A DNA stretch of 64,000 bases from Jacaranda mimosifolia (lineage: Eukaryota; Streptophyta; Magnoliopsida; Lamiales; Bignoniaceae). Positions 36,263 through 47,745 of this stretch are shown here, one piece after another. Each line of letters starts with the position of its first letter. Position 1 is the stretch's first letter. The translations under genes and the position numbers were made by a program. The stretch is from the NCBI GenBank assembly GCA_018894105.1, contig CM032120.1, positions 25,752,710 to 25,816,709 on the forward strand, written 5' to 3'. A model generated the notes under the pieces. It was not told the DNA's origin. It ran no database searches and saw only the letters and a program-made list of their open reading frames with translations.

Positions 36263-37000
36263 GAAAGCTCGACCAAAACTGAAACTGTCGAGAAACGTCC
36301 CGATAACGAAACTCGATGAGGGATAGCAAAACAAGAAGAGAAAGCTTGAAGAGACTAAGGTCGAACCCATCAGTAAGTTCAAGATCATCGAGCTTGAGAT
36401 TGGGAATCTTGACAAGACAATAAGGATTGGGATTGATCTTCGGAGCAGCATGAAGTGCTTAATGGTCGATTTCCTCAAAAAGAATGTTGATGTTTTTGCT
36501 TGGAAAGCTGCTGACCTACAAGGAATTGATCGAGCATCATCGTCCACCACTTGAATGTGGACCCCTTATTCAAGCCAGTCAAGCAAAAGACCAGGACCTT
36601 CAATACTAAAAGATGCCAAATCATTGAGAAAGAGGTCAACAGGGATAAGACCTCCTTTATGGTCCCCAATGGTGTATATTATTTTCTGGTCATGCCTTTT
36701 GGGCTCAAAAATGCAAGTGCAACCTACCAAAGACTTGTGAATTTTATGTTCAAAAATGAGATTGGTAGGACCATGAAAGTCTACATTGATAACATGATTG
36801 TTAAAACAGAAAAATAGCAAAATCACCTAGCTGACCTCAGTCACACATTTTCAATATTAAGAGCATTTGGCATGAAAATTAATCCTAACAAGTCCACATC
36901 TGGGTCAGAGGGGGAAAGTTCTTAGGCTATATAGTTAGTCAGAGAGGCATCGAAGCAAACCCACAAAAGATCTAAGCAATCCTGGATATCTCACCTCCTT
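36263..37000 (+). pseudogene. Reverse transcriptase of element 2, with internal deletion
   Basis: VDFLKKNVDVFAWKAADLQG near 36462-36525, then LNVDPLFKPVKQKTRTFN and, after QIIEKEV, a direct jump to NRDKTSFMVPNGVYYFLVMP at about 36640. The fingers and first palm segment (about 100 codons) are missing. The catalytic box reads YIDNMIV (usual YVDDMIV), so the second catalytic Asp is Asn. Stops follow from 36818 on. It cannot be active. Confidence 0.9.
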
Positions 37001-37079
37001 GAATAGTCAGAGACGTTCTACATCTGGTTAGAAGGATTATAACTCTTGGTCGGTTTATTGCTCGACTAGCAGATAAAAG

Positions 37080-37560
37080 CCTACCATTTTATAAAATTCT
37101 TTAATGCGCGGAAGTTCTAGTGGATTGAGCAATGTGACCAAGCCTTGGTCGAATTGAAACAATATCTATCAGCACTATCGATGCTAGCTAAGCTTAAGGT
37201 CGGAGAAGTTCTGCATATTTACTTGGCTGTCTCATCGGCAGCAATCCATTCAGTTTGGTCTCGACCAGACATGGCATCCACCGACCTATATACTACAGCA
37301 GCAAAGCATTGTAGGGCCCAGAACATAATTACCTAAGGATTGAGAAGTTGGCCCTTGCTTTGGTCACTGTAACTAGGAAATTTAGGCCCTACTTTTAGTC
37401 TCACTCTATTATGGTCTTGATGAATCAACCGCTAAAACAAGTACTGATGAAACCAGATACATCGGGTATGTTAACGAAGTGAGCCATTGAGTTGGGGGAT
37501 TCAACATCACCTTCCAGCCCCGAGCTACCATAAAAGCCCAATTGTTGGCAGATTTTTTCA
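37080..37560 (+). pseudogene. RNase H of element 2
   Basis: Phrases WIEQCDQALVELKQYL, VGEVLHIYLAVSSAAI and, across frames, RKFRPYF and VLMNQPLKQVLMKP mark the first RNase H. Stops and frame changes are frequent. Confidence 0.75.
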
Positions 37561-37990
37561 TAAAAAGACTTGACATACCCGATCAACTTAACCAAAATTC
37601 CCTTATGTGGACTTTGCATATTGATAGCTCAGCAACTTCCTCCAAAGGAGGAATATGCATTTTTCTGTGCTTTCCACAGGTCGTGGAGTATGGCTTTGCA
37701 TTTAAATTCGACTACCCCATCACCAACAATAATGCAGAGTATAGAGCCCTACTTGCCGATATGAGGATGGTCGTTGATAGGAGAGTCGAGCAGTTGGCAA
37801 CCATTACTGATTCTCAGCTAGTCGTAGAGCAATTTGAAGGAAACTTTGAAGCTAAGGAGCAAGTATTAGGTTAAGGTCAAAAAGTAGCAGTAGTTCAAAA
37901 AGTTTACCCTCAGCCAAGTCCCCCGATTGGAAAATGAAAGAGCAAATGCCCCGTCAAAATTTGCTAGCTTGACAAAAAGAACCAAGGATA
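37561..37990 (+). pseudogene. Additional (Tat-type) RNase H of element 2
   Basis: WTLHIDSSATSSKGG, NNNAEYRALLADMRM and TDSQLVVEQFEGNFEA lie in an open piece from 37542 to 37871. They contain the D...E...D order of RNase H. A frame change follows and the end (ENERANAPSK-like) is degraded. Confidence 0.85.
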
Positions 37991-38079
37991 GAACTATCAT
38001 ATTTCTTGTCACCGACAAACCCACCATAGGCCGTCTCGATCAGAACTTGGTTGGGCAGATCGAAGAGGCACTCCCTCCT

Positions 38080-39225
38080 GGCAGGATGAAATAAAAGCTT
38101 ATCTAAGGGAAGGAAAGGTACCCAAGGATAAAGCATAAGCATGCAGACTCTAAGTTTGAGCAGCGAAGTTTGCCCTAGACGAATATGGTCAACTCTATAG
38201 GAGATCAGTTCCTAGATCACCATTGAGATGCTTGACACTAGAGCAGGCTCGGGAGGTCCTATAAGAAGTCAATTCAGGGATCTGTGGCAATCACTCCGGA
38301 GAACAATCTTTAGCCCACAAAATCATCAGACATGGGTAATTTTGGCCAACTTTACTCAAAGATGCTGTCGACTTCACCAAATAATACCCATCTTGGTGCC
38401 ATCGATGTTGGTGCCAGTTCATATCACATGGCCATTCGACCAGTGGAGGATAGATATAATCGGCTCCTTCTCAAAGACCACATGTCGAAAAAAATTCATG
38501 ATCATTGCGGTCGAATACTTCACGAAGTGGGTTAAAGCCGAAGCAGTTCCGAAGATAATCGATGCAGCCATCAGAAGTTTCCTGTGCAAAAATATTATCT
38601 ACTTTTTCAATTTTCCCAAAATGTTGATATCAGACAATGGAACACAGTTCCAAAGCAGGAACACAAGGAATTGGTGTGAAAGCCTAGGAATTCGACAACA
38701 TTTCACCTCGGTTAGAAACTCTCAGGCCAATGGGCAAACATAAGTCACTAATAGGACTGTCCTAAAGCACATCAAGGCCCGACTTGAAGGATCTGGGGCA
38801 AATTGGGCGGACGACTTCTCTAAGGTCTTATAGGCATATAAAACCATCCTGAGGACTGCCACAATCCTTACAGTCTAGTCTGAGGTTCGAAGAAGTCGTT
38901 CTAATAAAATTGATACAACACATAACTCGAGTAATCTACTACAACCCGATCAAGAATGAGTCTGAAAGGACAAAACAATCCAGGGGCTGCGCCAGCAGAC
39001 ATATACAACAATGCAAAGATACAAGCTGAAGATAGCCCAGCACTACAACAAGGGAGTTTGATCGAGAAGCTTCATAGTAGAGGATCTCGTTCTCAAAAAA
39101 GTCAAAGTCTCTTGATAGTCAAGGTAGCAATGCACAATTCCTACCGACTAGCGCATATGAATGGCTGGCAATGAGCTCTCTCGACTATGGAATGCAGTGA
39201 ACTTGAAAAAAATTTATGTGTAAAA
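38080..39225 (+). pseudogene. Integrase of element 2
   Basis: The central open piece 38228-38740 reads WRIDIIGSFSK (first Asp region), FTKWVKAEAVPKI, LISDNGTQF (second Asp) and SQANGQT. The next codon, where the catalytic Glu is expected, is TAA (38741-38743). VTNRTVLKHIKARLEG continues beyond it. The C-terminal part (39040-39220: NKGV, VEDLVLKKVKV, WNAVNLKKIYV across frames) is present with stops. Integrase function is lost. Confidence 0.9.
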
Positions 39226-39269
39226 AGACCAAGGTCTCAAACCTAAATAAATAAATGAGTTGATTGTTT

Positions 39270-39790
39270 AAAGTTGACCACGCAGTCGACCACAAATCAG
39301 TTTCAAACCGCATGCTATGGCTTCAAGCCCAATTATTTAATAATAAATGAGTTGATTGCTTAGAGTCAACCTCGTAGTCAACCATGGCTCCTAGCCTAAC
39401 TTGATAAAAGAACAAATTGTTTAAAATCAACTATGTCGTCGAACACAACTTAAAATTGACCATCTAGTCGACCATTGTAATCAAGTCGCCCCATGGGCAC
39501 ATGTACTGCGACACGAACTTGGAACAGGAACATTGAAGTTAATTAAGTCGGCCACCGATTGACCACTACACCCAACCAATTCATTTGATCTCGAAGAGAA
39601 TATCTTAAGTTAACCAAGCAGTTGACCACGAATACTGTTTCAAAACCAATTTTAAATAGATAAAGTCGAAGATTATGTCCTTAGATCTATCCAATTATTC
39701 CTTTTCAAGTCAATGGCATAATCGACCACTAACTTTTACATTTCTTTATTAGAAATTTGCACTACTTGACCAGTTACGTGGAAGAAAGAC
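39270..39790 (+). repeat. Dispersed GTCGAC quasi-palindromes after pol
   Basis: A phrase like agttgaccacgcagtcgaccac recurs in degenerate form near 39272, 39376, 39426, 39453, 39547 and 39612, with partial copies near 39715 and 39768. Spacing is irregular. It lies in the untranslated region between integrase and the antisense gene. Confidence 0.75.
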
Positions 39791-40014
39791 TTATTTCTTT
39801 ACTTATTGATGCAATCAGTTCAAAAAGAGTAAATCGTAAAGGGGAAAGAAGGGACTAGTCGACAGAGAATTTGAGCAAAAAGTCCATGTTATAAAATGAA
39901 ATGTTGAATTACATTATTACAAAACTTTGTTCTTACAAACGACCAAAATGTCTTGCAGGGCGAACAGACTTAAACAGAATCAAATAACAAAAGAGGTTGT
40001 GGCCTCAACTTGAC

Positions 40015-42600
40015 TTAGCACCTTTCTCTCCAATCCCTTGTGCCATCAACAGCACAGTCAAGTTCATCAGATGAAGGCACACAAACAATGATTGTAGGTC
40101 CTTTGATCTCTTGTTCGGGCACTGGCGCTGGTAATAGCTGTAATGCAGTCACAGGTTGAGAAAGCATGCCTCCTCAATCAGAAAAGTGCCCTCGGTGAAA
40201 CGAAGAAAGCAGCAATGTCGACCTTGTCATACTTAATCTTAAATGCAAACTTGTTCGCAAAGTCAAACTCTTTAGCCACCTCGACCACCCTTAGGTAGGG
40301 AACAACCATAGATCAAACTGCAGGTGCACTCTCTTCAATAGGAGGGACCTCATGGTAATCCTCGAGCTACTCAGTCTAAAGAGGATTAAGGCGTTCTCTG
40401 TCCTTGGGTTGAAACTAATACCACAAGAACTTTAACTGCTTCACTGCCTTCTCAAAGGCTCCTCCACTTCGTGGATTGAGAAGATAATGTTGGTGTCTTG
40501 GAATGCCGAGCACAGCATGAACTATTACATAGCTTCTTTTCAGATGCCCGGGAGCACCCTGAAGAATTCATCTCGAGCATACTTGGTGGCGATGTTATGC
40601 CCGTGCGTTGGATCAACATTGTAAAGGGCCTCAGCCTCCAATCTAAGCTTTCGCAATATTTCATCCATCTTGCTCTTCTCAGCCATAGTAGCCATGAGTT
40701 GCGCATCTTTGTTCTCAACCTTCTTAGTCAGCTGCTCGATCCTCGACTGCATGAGTTGAGTCTTGGCCACTTCTGCATCACTTTGCTCCTTTTGGAGCTC
40801 TTCTCGATCATCAAGGGCCAGCTCGGACCTGCAGTAAAAATGGTAACCTAGCTGGTTGACATACAACAACAACAACTTTAGTCAAGACATTTAAACATAA
40901 ATTTGGGAGAAGTGGGTAAAACTCGACTAGACACTTACCATATTATAGTGATAAGCCAACGCTTTCAGGGCTCCCAGTTAGCTAATTTTCAGTATCTTTT
41001 TCTAGTCCAACATGAAGAGTCCAACCATTATCACTTTCAGGGGCGCGGCTCCAGTCTACTCCGCCATCATCATTGATAAGGAGTTTTGAACACCGATGAT
41101 AGTCCCAAACCTAGGTTAAGGAAACCTAGGCAGGGAGAATAAGTCGTCGTCTGGTCAAAGCCCAAAGAGATCAAGCCCAGTCGGGTAGGTCAGGGCCTCA
41201 GTTTTCTTTTTCCCTTTATCAGCAACAATTTTCTTTTGAGCAGGTCTAGGTTGCTCAACTGCAAGCCTCTTCTGATGAGACGCGAAGCTACTCGTCTCAA
41301 CAGGAGCTAGGCAGGTTGTTAAGTAGGCCGCAGCACTTATTATCGTGGAACAGCATGGGAGCCTGCCTCCCAATGAGCATTTAACGCTCGATACTCCTAT
41401 GCCCTCTGTTGACGAGCCATCACTTGTGTCTATGTGTAGTTCATAATTTCAACTCGATCTGAAAAGATAACAATAAAGCAAACACATTAGAATCGACTAG
41501 AAAGTTGAAACATAAATTTAGTTAACGTAGGTCGACTGTGGTGTCTACCGAGTCGAGCATCAGCAGGCAGACCCAGTTGGGCAGGCGATAAGCCTGGCAA
41601 CATTATGTTCCTCTTCTCAGTGTACCCATATGCCTCCTTCTGACCAAACTGAGTTAAGTCTCGAATAAAAGTGTTAGGCCAAGTAGGGTTCTTGTTCCCA
41701 GGCATCTCGACATGCCCCTTCCACCACCCTCTAGGGATGTTAAACCCGACCCTACCCAGTACTCAAACAAAGAAATAACGCTTCTTCCATTCTTGGCATT
41801 GTGAGGAAAAAGGAGTAACAAAAAATTTTCAATGAGGGTGGGCTGTGAGGTAATAGAAGCCTGACTCCTTAATGCTACCCAACTTTCAGGACATCAGGAG
41901 GTGAAAAGGGTCACAGAAGTTGGCAAATGTCGGAGGCTGGTCATGTATGTGCATCAAAACAATGAAATTGTACAAAGTTGGAAAACAGTTTGGAACAAGT
42001 TGGGTTATGCAGACCTGGAGTCCAGTCAAGAGGTCAATTATTGCTTGTGCTAAAGTAAACCTAATCCCACACCTTAGAGCATCTTCAAATAGTATGATGC
42101 AACCAACATGAGGTCGATGCATCCTATAGTCGAGGCTAGGGACGATCAACTCGAACCCCTGGGGAATGTGATATAACTACCTAATTAACTCCAAGTCCCT
42201 ATCAGTGATCTTAGATATGATTTCGCTATTATTGTCGGGCATGAATAGCCGACCACGAGACACATGAGGTTGACTTGGACCAGCCACACCTCCAGCATCG
42301 ACTCGGGTATCAGTCAAAGTGGTAGAATAACTCAAACTATCACTCGAAGACTCGCTAGACCCGCTAGTCGAGCTACCTAACCTCCCGGTCGAACCCACAT
42401 TCGACCTCGTCTCCTCACTATCACTATTTCTACTACTACCTTCACCGAACACTCTCAACATATTAGCTATGAGGAATATCATCGAAATTAAGCAAAATAA
42501 AACTTGCTCAAAGGTTGCAGAAGACTTACATAGCAAGATTAGAGTAAAACTCAATTAGCTACAAGTGCAGTAAAATATGGAGTTTCGACCTCTCAGGATG
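40015..42600 (-). pseudogene. Antisense gene of element 2
   Basis: Minus strand, opposite to pol. A first exon ends at a GTAAGT donor (42529). Coding from about 42466: Ser-rich segment, SRGRLFMPD, EIISKITDRDL, CIILFEDALRCG, LLTGLQVCITQL and VPNCFPTLYNFIVLMH (transposon-protein-like domain), then GHVEMPGNKNPTW and PAQLGLPADARLG. Intron 2 (41459-41548) and intron 3 (40829-40938; GTAAGT...TGCAG) match element 1 in place. The basic piece at 41155-41373 and coiled coil at 40540-40828 (SRIEQLTKKVENKDAQLMAT) follow. The last exon reads VAKEFDFANKFAFKI and VPSSDELDCAVDGT before a stop at 40015-40017. Several in-frame stops (near 42176, 41885, 40374) show decay. The function is unknown. Confidence 0.82.
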
Positions 42601-42634
42601 TTGTAAAAGTGAAAATAAAAGCTTTCACCGCATC

Positions 42635-42642
42635 TATTTATA
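42635..42642 (-). promoter_or_regulatory. TATA box of the antisense gene in element 2
   Basis: TATAAATA on the minus strand, about 105 bases ahead of the conserved GTAAGT donor; in element 1 the distance is about 110 bases. Confidence 0.75.
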
Positions 42643-42867
42643 GGCCTCAACCAGCTAAAACTACTAGCTATCGAGCAATTATTATGTATTCGCAGGTTGA
42701 CTTTCCGCACTGCCCAATGTAACATTCGCATTAAATGTATTGAAACCCCAATCAATTTTTGAAACGTAAATGTTACCAATGTGTTGAACTTCTCATCGAG
42801 CGTATCCATTTTTTGCAAATCAGCTACTCCTCATTCCTTCTCGTTGAACATCTCGATCAGGACTCAG

Positions 42868-42893
42868 GATTGGGGGGGACTCATGATATAAGA
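42868..42893 (+). promoter_or_regulatory. Polypurine tract of element 2
   Basis: aggattgggggggactca directly before the LTR start TGATAT at 42894. Confidence 0.8.
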
Positions 42894-43840
42894 TAGCCCA
42901 GCAGGCCTAACCCAATAGCACTCAACTAGACAAAATGTATGACATGGGACAACTCAATTGGCTATCAGGCCCAACCCATTGGTGATTGACCAGAGCTCTG
43001 GTCATGATATGGGATAGCCCAACAAGCCAAACCCAATAGCACTCAATCAGACAAAAGGTATGACGTAGGACAACCCAATTGGCTATCAGGCCAAGCCCAT
43101 TGGTGATCGACCAGGTTATCGATTAGACCCAACCTCACTGGACCTTTCCGCCAACACGACCTCACTGGTCCTTTTCGCAAACACGAGCATCGACACTTTA
43201 CCCAATCGACTAGAGTATGGTCGACCAAGTTGAGAATATTTATTCAGCACTCAACTAAGGAGATATGCAAATCCAATAGAGTTCCACCATGTTGACTAGA
43301 GTAACGCAGGTGACTTATATGTGAGTATTCATCTTAACCCTAGTGTTCGAACGGACCTGCCGCATCTAACATGAAGCATACCTCCACATTAATGATGCAT
43401 GCCTCCACCAGTACCATCTTTCTGTAGCACTAGGATAGTGTGTGCCTCGTTTCGTACCATCATGTCCCATGGAGCTGGAAGAGGCACCACCTGGAATAGT
43501 AACAAAATGGAGAAGACCTAAGGGTTCTCAGGTGAGACAAAGGCCCCTTCTGTATATGCAAAGGCATCATGGACATATCAGGCTCTCCAGAAATGCTATA
43601 AATACCCAATTGCCATGTTTCAACAAGGTATGCCCATTATCATTCAAAGCCTTCACTCTGCTGCTCTACCATCTAGTCGATTACATATTGACTTGAGCAT
43701 CAAAGTACCTTAGCCTAGGGCACCTTGGCTAGCCTGACATGTACTATTAATTGCAGGACTCGACCCAACTATGTCATCAAACTTCCTTTTTGACCTCTCA
43801 TCTGGTCAATTGGATTGGATTACAGTCCGATATACCATCA
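42894..43840 (+). repeat. 3' LTR of Tat-type element 2
   Basis: TGATATAAG...ATACCATCA. The first 111 bp are tandemly duplicated (second copy from 43005, starting TGATATGGG). TATAAATA at 43597-43604 is the likely promoter. It ends at 43840; no left partner exists because the element is truncated. Confidence 0.88.
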
Positions 43841-44714
43841 AATAGTTGATACCATCATTATTTAAAATTATCAAAACAGTATTACATTATATAAAAAATG
43901 AATAAATATTGTTATCATATAAAAAATACTATATAGAAATTTTAGCACATACATCGAACGTATCAAATTGCTAGTTATTAATAAAGCACCTACGCCTTCT
44001 TGATATGTTTTTATTAATGTACCTAGAATACTCTCATTTCTTTTCTTTAATACTAATAAGTACAACTTATATAGTAGCCACCATTTGCAACCTACAGATT
44101 CTTTATATATAATTATCATCTTATCATAACTTTTCTGTTATTATACTAAAAAACTAAATAAATATCAAATATTACTTAAAAAATTAATATTATACTAAAA
44201 TAAATATTCATTAAAAAACTAATATTATACTAACACAAGTATTCATTTTATTGACTTTATGTTATAAAAAATTTAGCACATGGACCGAATGTGCCACAAT
44301 TATTATTATAAATAAATTATAAAATATATCATTTAGGCCCCGTTTACTTGGTGATATGGGATGTCAAGTGATGAGATGAAATCAGATATGAAAGGTATAA
44401 TTAGGATAATTTTATATTTTTAAAATTATATTTACTTTGTGGGATGATAGAAATGATAAAAGAGGATAATTGTATTGAATATTTACTTTAATTAATGATA
44501 TTATTGGGATAAATTTAAAAAGATTAAAACACCCTCAATTAAAAAAATTATTTATTTTTCTAGTTAACATAGAGATTAATTTTCCTCCATTCCAACACGA
44601 CATCCAACTATTTATTCTTCTTTCCAAATATAAAGAAATTAGTTTTCCTCCATTCCGACACAACATCTTTACATATGAAAATAAAATCTTGAAATTCAAA
44701 TAATTTAGGCTAAA
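43841..44714. other. AT-rich spacer without a gene
   Basis: Contains two related phrases with ttagcacat and cgaa(c/t)gt near 43940 and 44274, a short repeat of attcattaaaaaactaatattatac, and a duplicated phrase ttttcctccattcc(a/g)acac at 44580 and 44642. A MITE-like start ggccccgtttacttgg lies at 44337 without a visible partner end. Confidence 0.5.
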
Positions 44715-44827
44715 TTTTTTTTATTATCAATATCATTACTTCAATTATAACTATATATATATCTTTCAATTATTTTTAAGATAAATACATTTTGTTTAAT
44801 TACTATATTGGTGTAGTAGTAGTAGTA
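44715..44827. repeat. Left member of a 0.1-kb direct repeat flanking a TIR element
   Basis: ttattatcaatatcattact through ggtgtagtagtagtag. It is repeated at 46660-46783 with small indels in TA and GTA runs. Confidence 0.9.
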
Positions 44828-44847
44828 ATTTAGGGTACATTTTTTTT

Positions 44848-46659
44848 AGGGTGAATTACAGCTACACCCCCTGAGGTTTGGTGTAATTACAAAAAAAATC
44901 TCATTATTTTGAAAATTACAAATTCCCCCCTGAACTTTGGGACCTAAATGTAATGCTGACGGAAAGTGTAAAATGACCAAAATGCCCTTCCATTAAAAAT
45001 TTTTAAAAAAAAAGAAAATTGATTAGAAATATCAAAAGACAAAAATACTCTTGGACCTATCTGTAATGTTTTTGAATTTACGAGGGTTCATTTGATATAT
45101 TTTTATCACCTTCAATTTTCGTTGGACCGCCGTCGTCGCCTCTATCGGAACTGGGGTTTGCTCCCGCCAGAAGGTGCGCCTTGTTACGCTCTATCAAAAC
45201 CCCAAATCAATTTCAACTTTCCCCTTCACTTCGTTGGCCAATTTCAAGCAAAATCGCTCAACTCCACCGCGAGCCTCCACCTTCCATTCTCCTTCTTCGT
45301 TGGTCAAATCACAAAATTGAAACCACCATTACACTCCTCTCATCGAGTCCATCAAAACCCACTCCTTGTTTATGAGTTTCCGTCGCCGAAACTAAGCAAC
45401 CCATCACCACCACCGTTAGGCTCCGTTCGGAGCTTAATTTTCGGCGAGTCGTTGGTTGTTTGTAGGTAAATTTGGTACTGATGAGTTCCTTGTGATGAGG
45501 GAAAGAGAATGGTTCGCTTGGTTGCTAGTTTTTCCAACGTCGGAGAGGTGCTGGTTGGAGAGAATGGTGACGGTAAGCATGGAAGAATTTGATACAATAT
45601 GAGGGCTCTTGTGTATAAATTTTTCAACTCTCTGAAATTGTAATTTCCACCCCAATACTTCATCTCAGATTTCAATTGAATCATTTTAACTCTCTGAGTG
45701 CCTCACATTGACCCCAAAAATTTTTTCCTCAATTTCAATTAAGTCCTCAAACTAGTTAATGACTCTATTGACCCGGTTGATCAAAATTAATTTTGTTGAC
45801 CACCAAAACTTTCAAAATTCTTACAATCAAGTCCTTTCTTATTCGTGTTTTGAGCCCCAAAATTTTTGTCAAATAAATATTCTAATTTTTAAATCTTACT
45901 TTCTAAAATGCCAAATCTAGGGGTGTTACATGTCATCATTATTTTTTAATTTTAAAAATTATTAAAAATATATTATCATGATAGATTTAATTTATTTTAG
46001 TTTTTTACTTATTTTAATTTTTAGTTAAATTGAATTGAATTCAATTAAAATATTATATATATATTACTATTTTAATATTATCAGATAATTTTAATAATAT
46101 AAATTTATATTTGACATAACCTAATATGTTATATTTTAATGATATAAATTTAATTAAATTATTTTAGATATGCTTATTATTTTTAATACTATTGAATATA
46201 TCATTCAATTATTAAAATTATATGTTCAAGATGATAGATTTGATTTATATTTTTAATTTTTCTTACTTATTAAATTCAATATATAATTAAATTATCTTAA
46301 ATACATTTACTATTTTAAATTCACCCTGGATTCTTCTTTGTTTTATTACATTTAAGACCTCAAACAAAAAAAAAAAACAAAAAAACACCCTTAACCAATT
46401 AAAAATCTTACAATACCACCCCTGAGGGTATTTTTGTTTAACAAAAAAAGTCAAACCAGGTCAAAGATGCCATTAGTTAGCCTAAGGGTATTTTTGGAAT
46501 TTTACCAAATTTTTTGACAGTTGTACAGTAAAACCCTAACGGCTGGGCTGAAATGTTGGACGGCGATTAAGTTCATGGGGGTATTTATAATTTTCAAAAC
46601 AACGAGGATTTTTTTGTAATTATGCCAAACCTCAGGGGAGGTAGCCGTAATTCACCCCT
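44848..46659. mobile_element. Non-autonomous TIR DNA element, 1.8 kb, carrying an LTR fragment
   Basis: Ends agggtgaattacagctacac and, inverted, aggggtgaattacggctacc; the inverted similarity runs about 95 bases (ccctgaggtttgg, aattacaaaaaaa, ttttgaaaatta). MULE-like ends of this kind are frequent in plants. Both borders fall in T-runs, so the target duplication cannot be read. No transposase is inside. Confidence 0.8.
45110..45930 (+). repeat. Fragment of a gypsy LTR inside the TIR element
   Basis: The 3' part of an LTR related to the solo LTR ending at 51913. Shared phrases are ggaccgc(c/t)g(t/c)cg, atcaaaaccccaaatcaatt, gttggcc and the tract of pyrimidine-rich lines ending in aggggtgttaca (45930). 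The open frame of 125 codons at 45092-45469 falls in this LTR and is not considered a gene. Confidence 0.7.
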
Positions 46660-46783
46660 TTTTTTATCATCAATATCATTACTTCAATTATAACTATAAC
46701 TATATATATATATATAACTTTCAATTATTTTTAAGATAAATACATTTTGTTTAATTACTATATTGGTGTAGTAGTAGTAGTAG
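46660..46783. repeat. Right member of the flanking direct repeat
   Basis: See 44715-44827. This copy has longer TA and GTA runs and touches the TIR end directly. Confidence 0.9.
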
Positions 46784-46793
46784 TAGTAGTAGT

Positions 46794-47745
46794 ATAAAAG
46801 GAAATTTATAATAAAATTTATTTTTCTCAAAGATAATACCAAATATAATTTTTGTTTACAACAACTATTGTTGTATTTGTTATCTCAAAGAAGGGAGAGG
46901 GGGGGAGAGCCAGGTTGAGCATTGTAGAAAGAAGGATAAAATTGTAATGTATAAACATCATCCCACCAAGGCTGCCAATTGGATATTTTAATCACAGCTT
47001 TGGGCCAGGATGCCTTATCCACCATTTTATGTGAATAGTTTCGGGTTGTTACCTTTCAATCGTGCCATCATCAATTAAAGAAAACAAAAAATGCAAAAGG
47101 ATGTGGGCTAGGCTAGTGTATATACATAATAAACAAGATGACAGCTTTTTGCACTTGCACCAATCCACCGACTATTCTGGTTTCCACCTTGTCATAATTC
47201 GATAATTGCAGACCACGACTCCAAAATCCTAGGCTCCATACTGTGTTGTCCTTGTGGATGTAAAAACACACTAACTTTGAAATAAATACTAGTTTTTAGT
47301 TCCACGTAGTTGTCCTAAATTGGTATTTTCGATTTTATTGCATTGCTACTAGACAAATATTGAATAAGTTTTATTATGTAAATTTAGTGAGAATTTTGAT
47401 AGAATTAATTAGTAAATTAATTATTCATTTGTTGTGTATCATATTATTTATAATGTAGGTGTCTAATAATTTGTCTTGAATTTTATTTAGTAATTATTTT
47501 CTAATATCAAGTTGTATACAAAATATTTTTTTCATTGGATGCTGAAACTTGAATTATTCATTTAATATCTAAATTGGAATGTTTTATTTTAATAATTACA
47601 TCATAGATCCGATTCGTATATGAAAATATGACTCAATTAGATAAAATATAACATTGTCATTTAAATTATGATAAAATAATTATATTTAATATAGACTATA
47701 TCAAATAGATCAAGAGCTGAATTCAATTGATTCTAAAAGCTATAA
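46794..47745. other. Spacer without a gene
   Basis: Mostly AT-rich. A somewhat GC-richer part at 46880-47270 has no open frame and nothing that I recognise. Confidence 0.5.

Larger units (their letters stand above)
35825..43840 (+). mobile_element. Ty3/gypsy element, Tat type, 5' truncated (element 2)
   Basis: Starts abruptly in the protease; LTR, primer site and gag are missing on the left. Order: protease, reverse transcriptase with an internal deletion, RNase H, additional RNase H, integrase, repeat-rich spacer, antisense gene on the minus strand, polypurine tract, 3' LTR. An additional RNase H between the first RNase H and integrase is a mark of the Tat lineage. Confidence 0.92.

Noticed and set aside
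44337..44352. MITE-like start ggccccgtttacttgg
   Set aside because: No matching inverted end or target duplication could be found downstream.
45092..45684. Overlapping frames of 104-125 codons on both strands
   Set aside because: They fall in the GC-richer part of a gypsy LTR fragment that is also present, out of frame, at 51000-51350.
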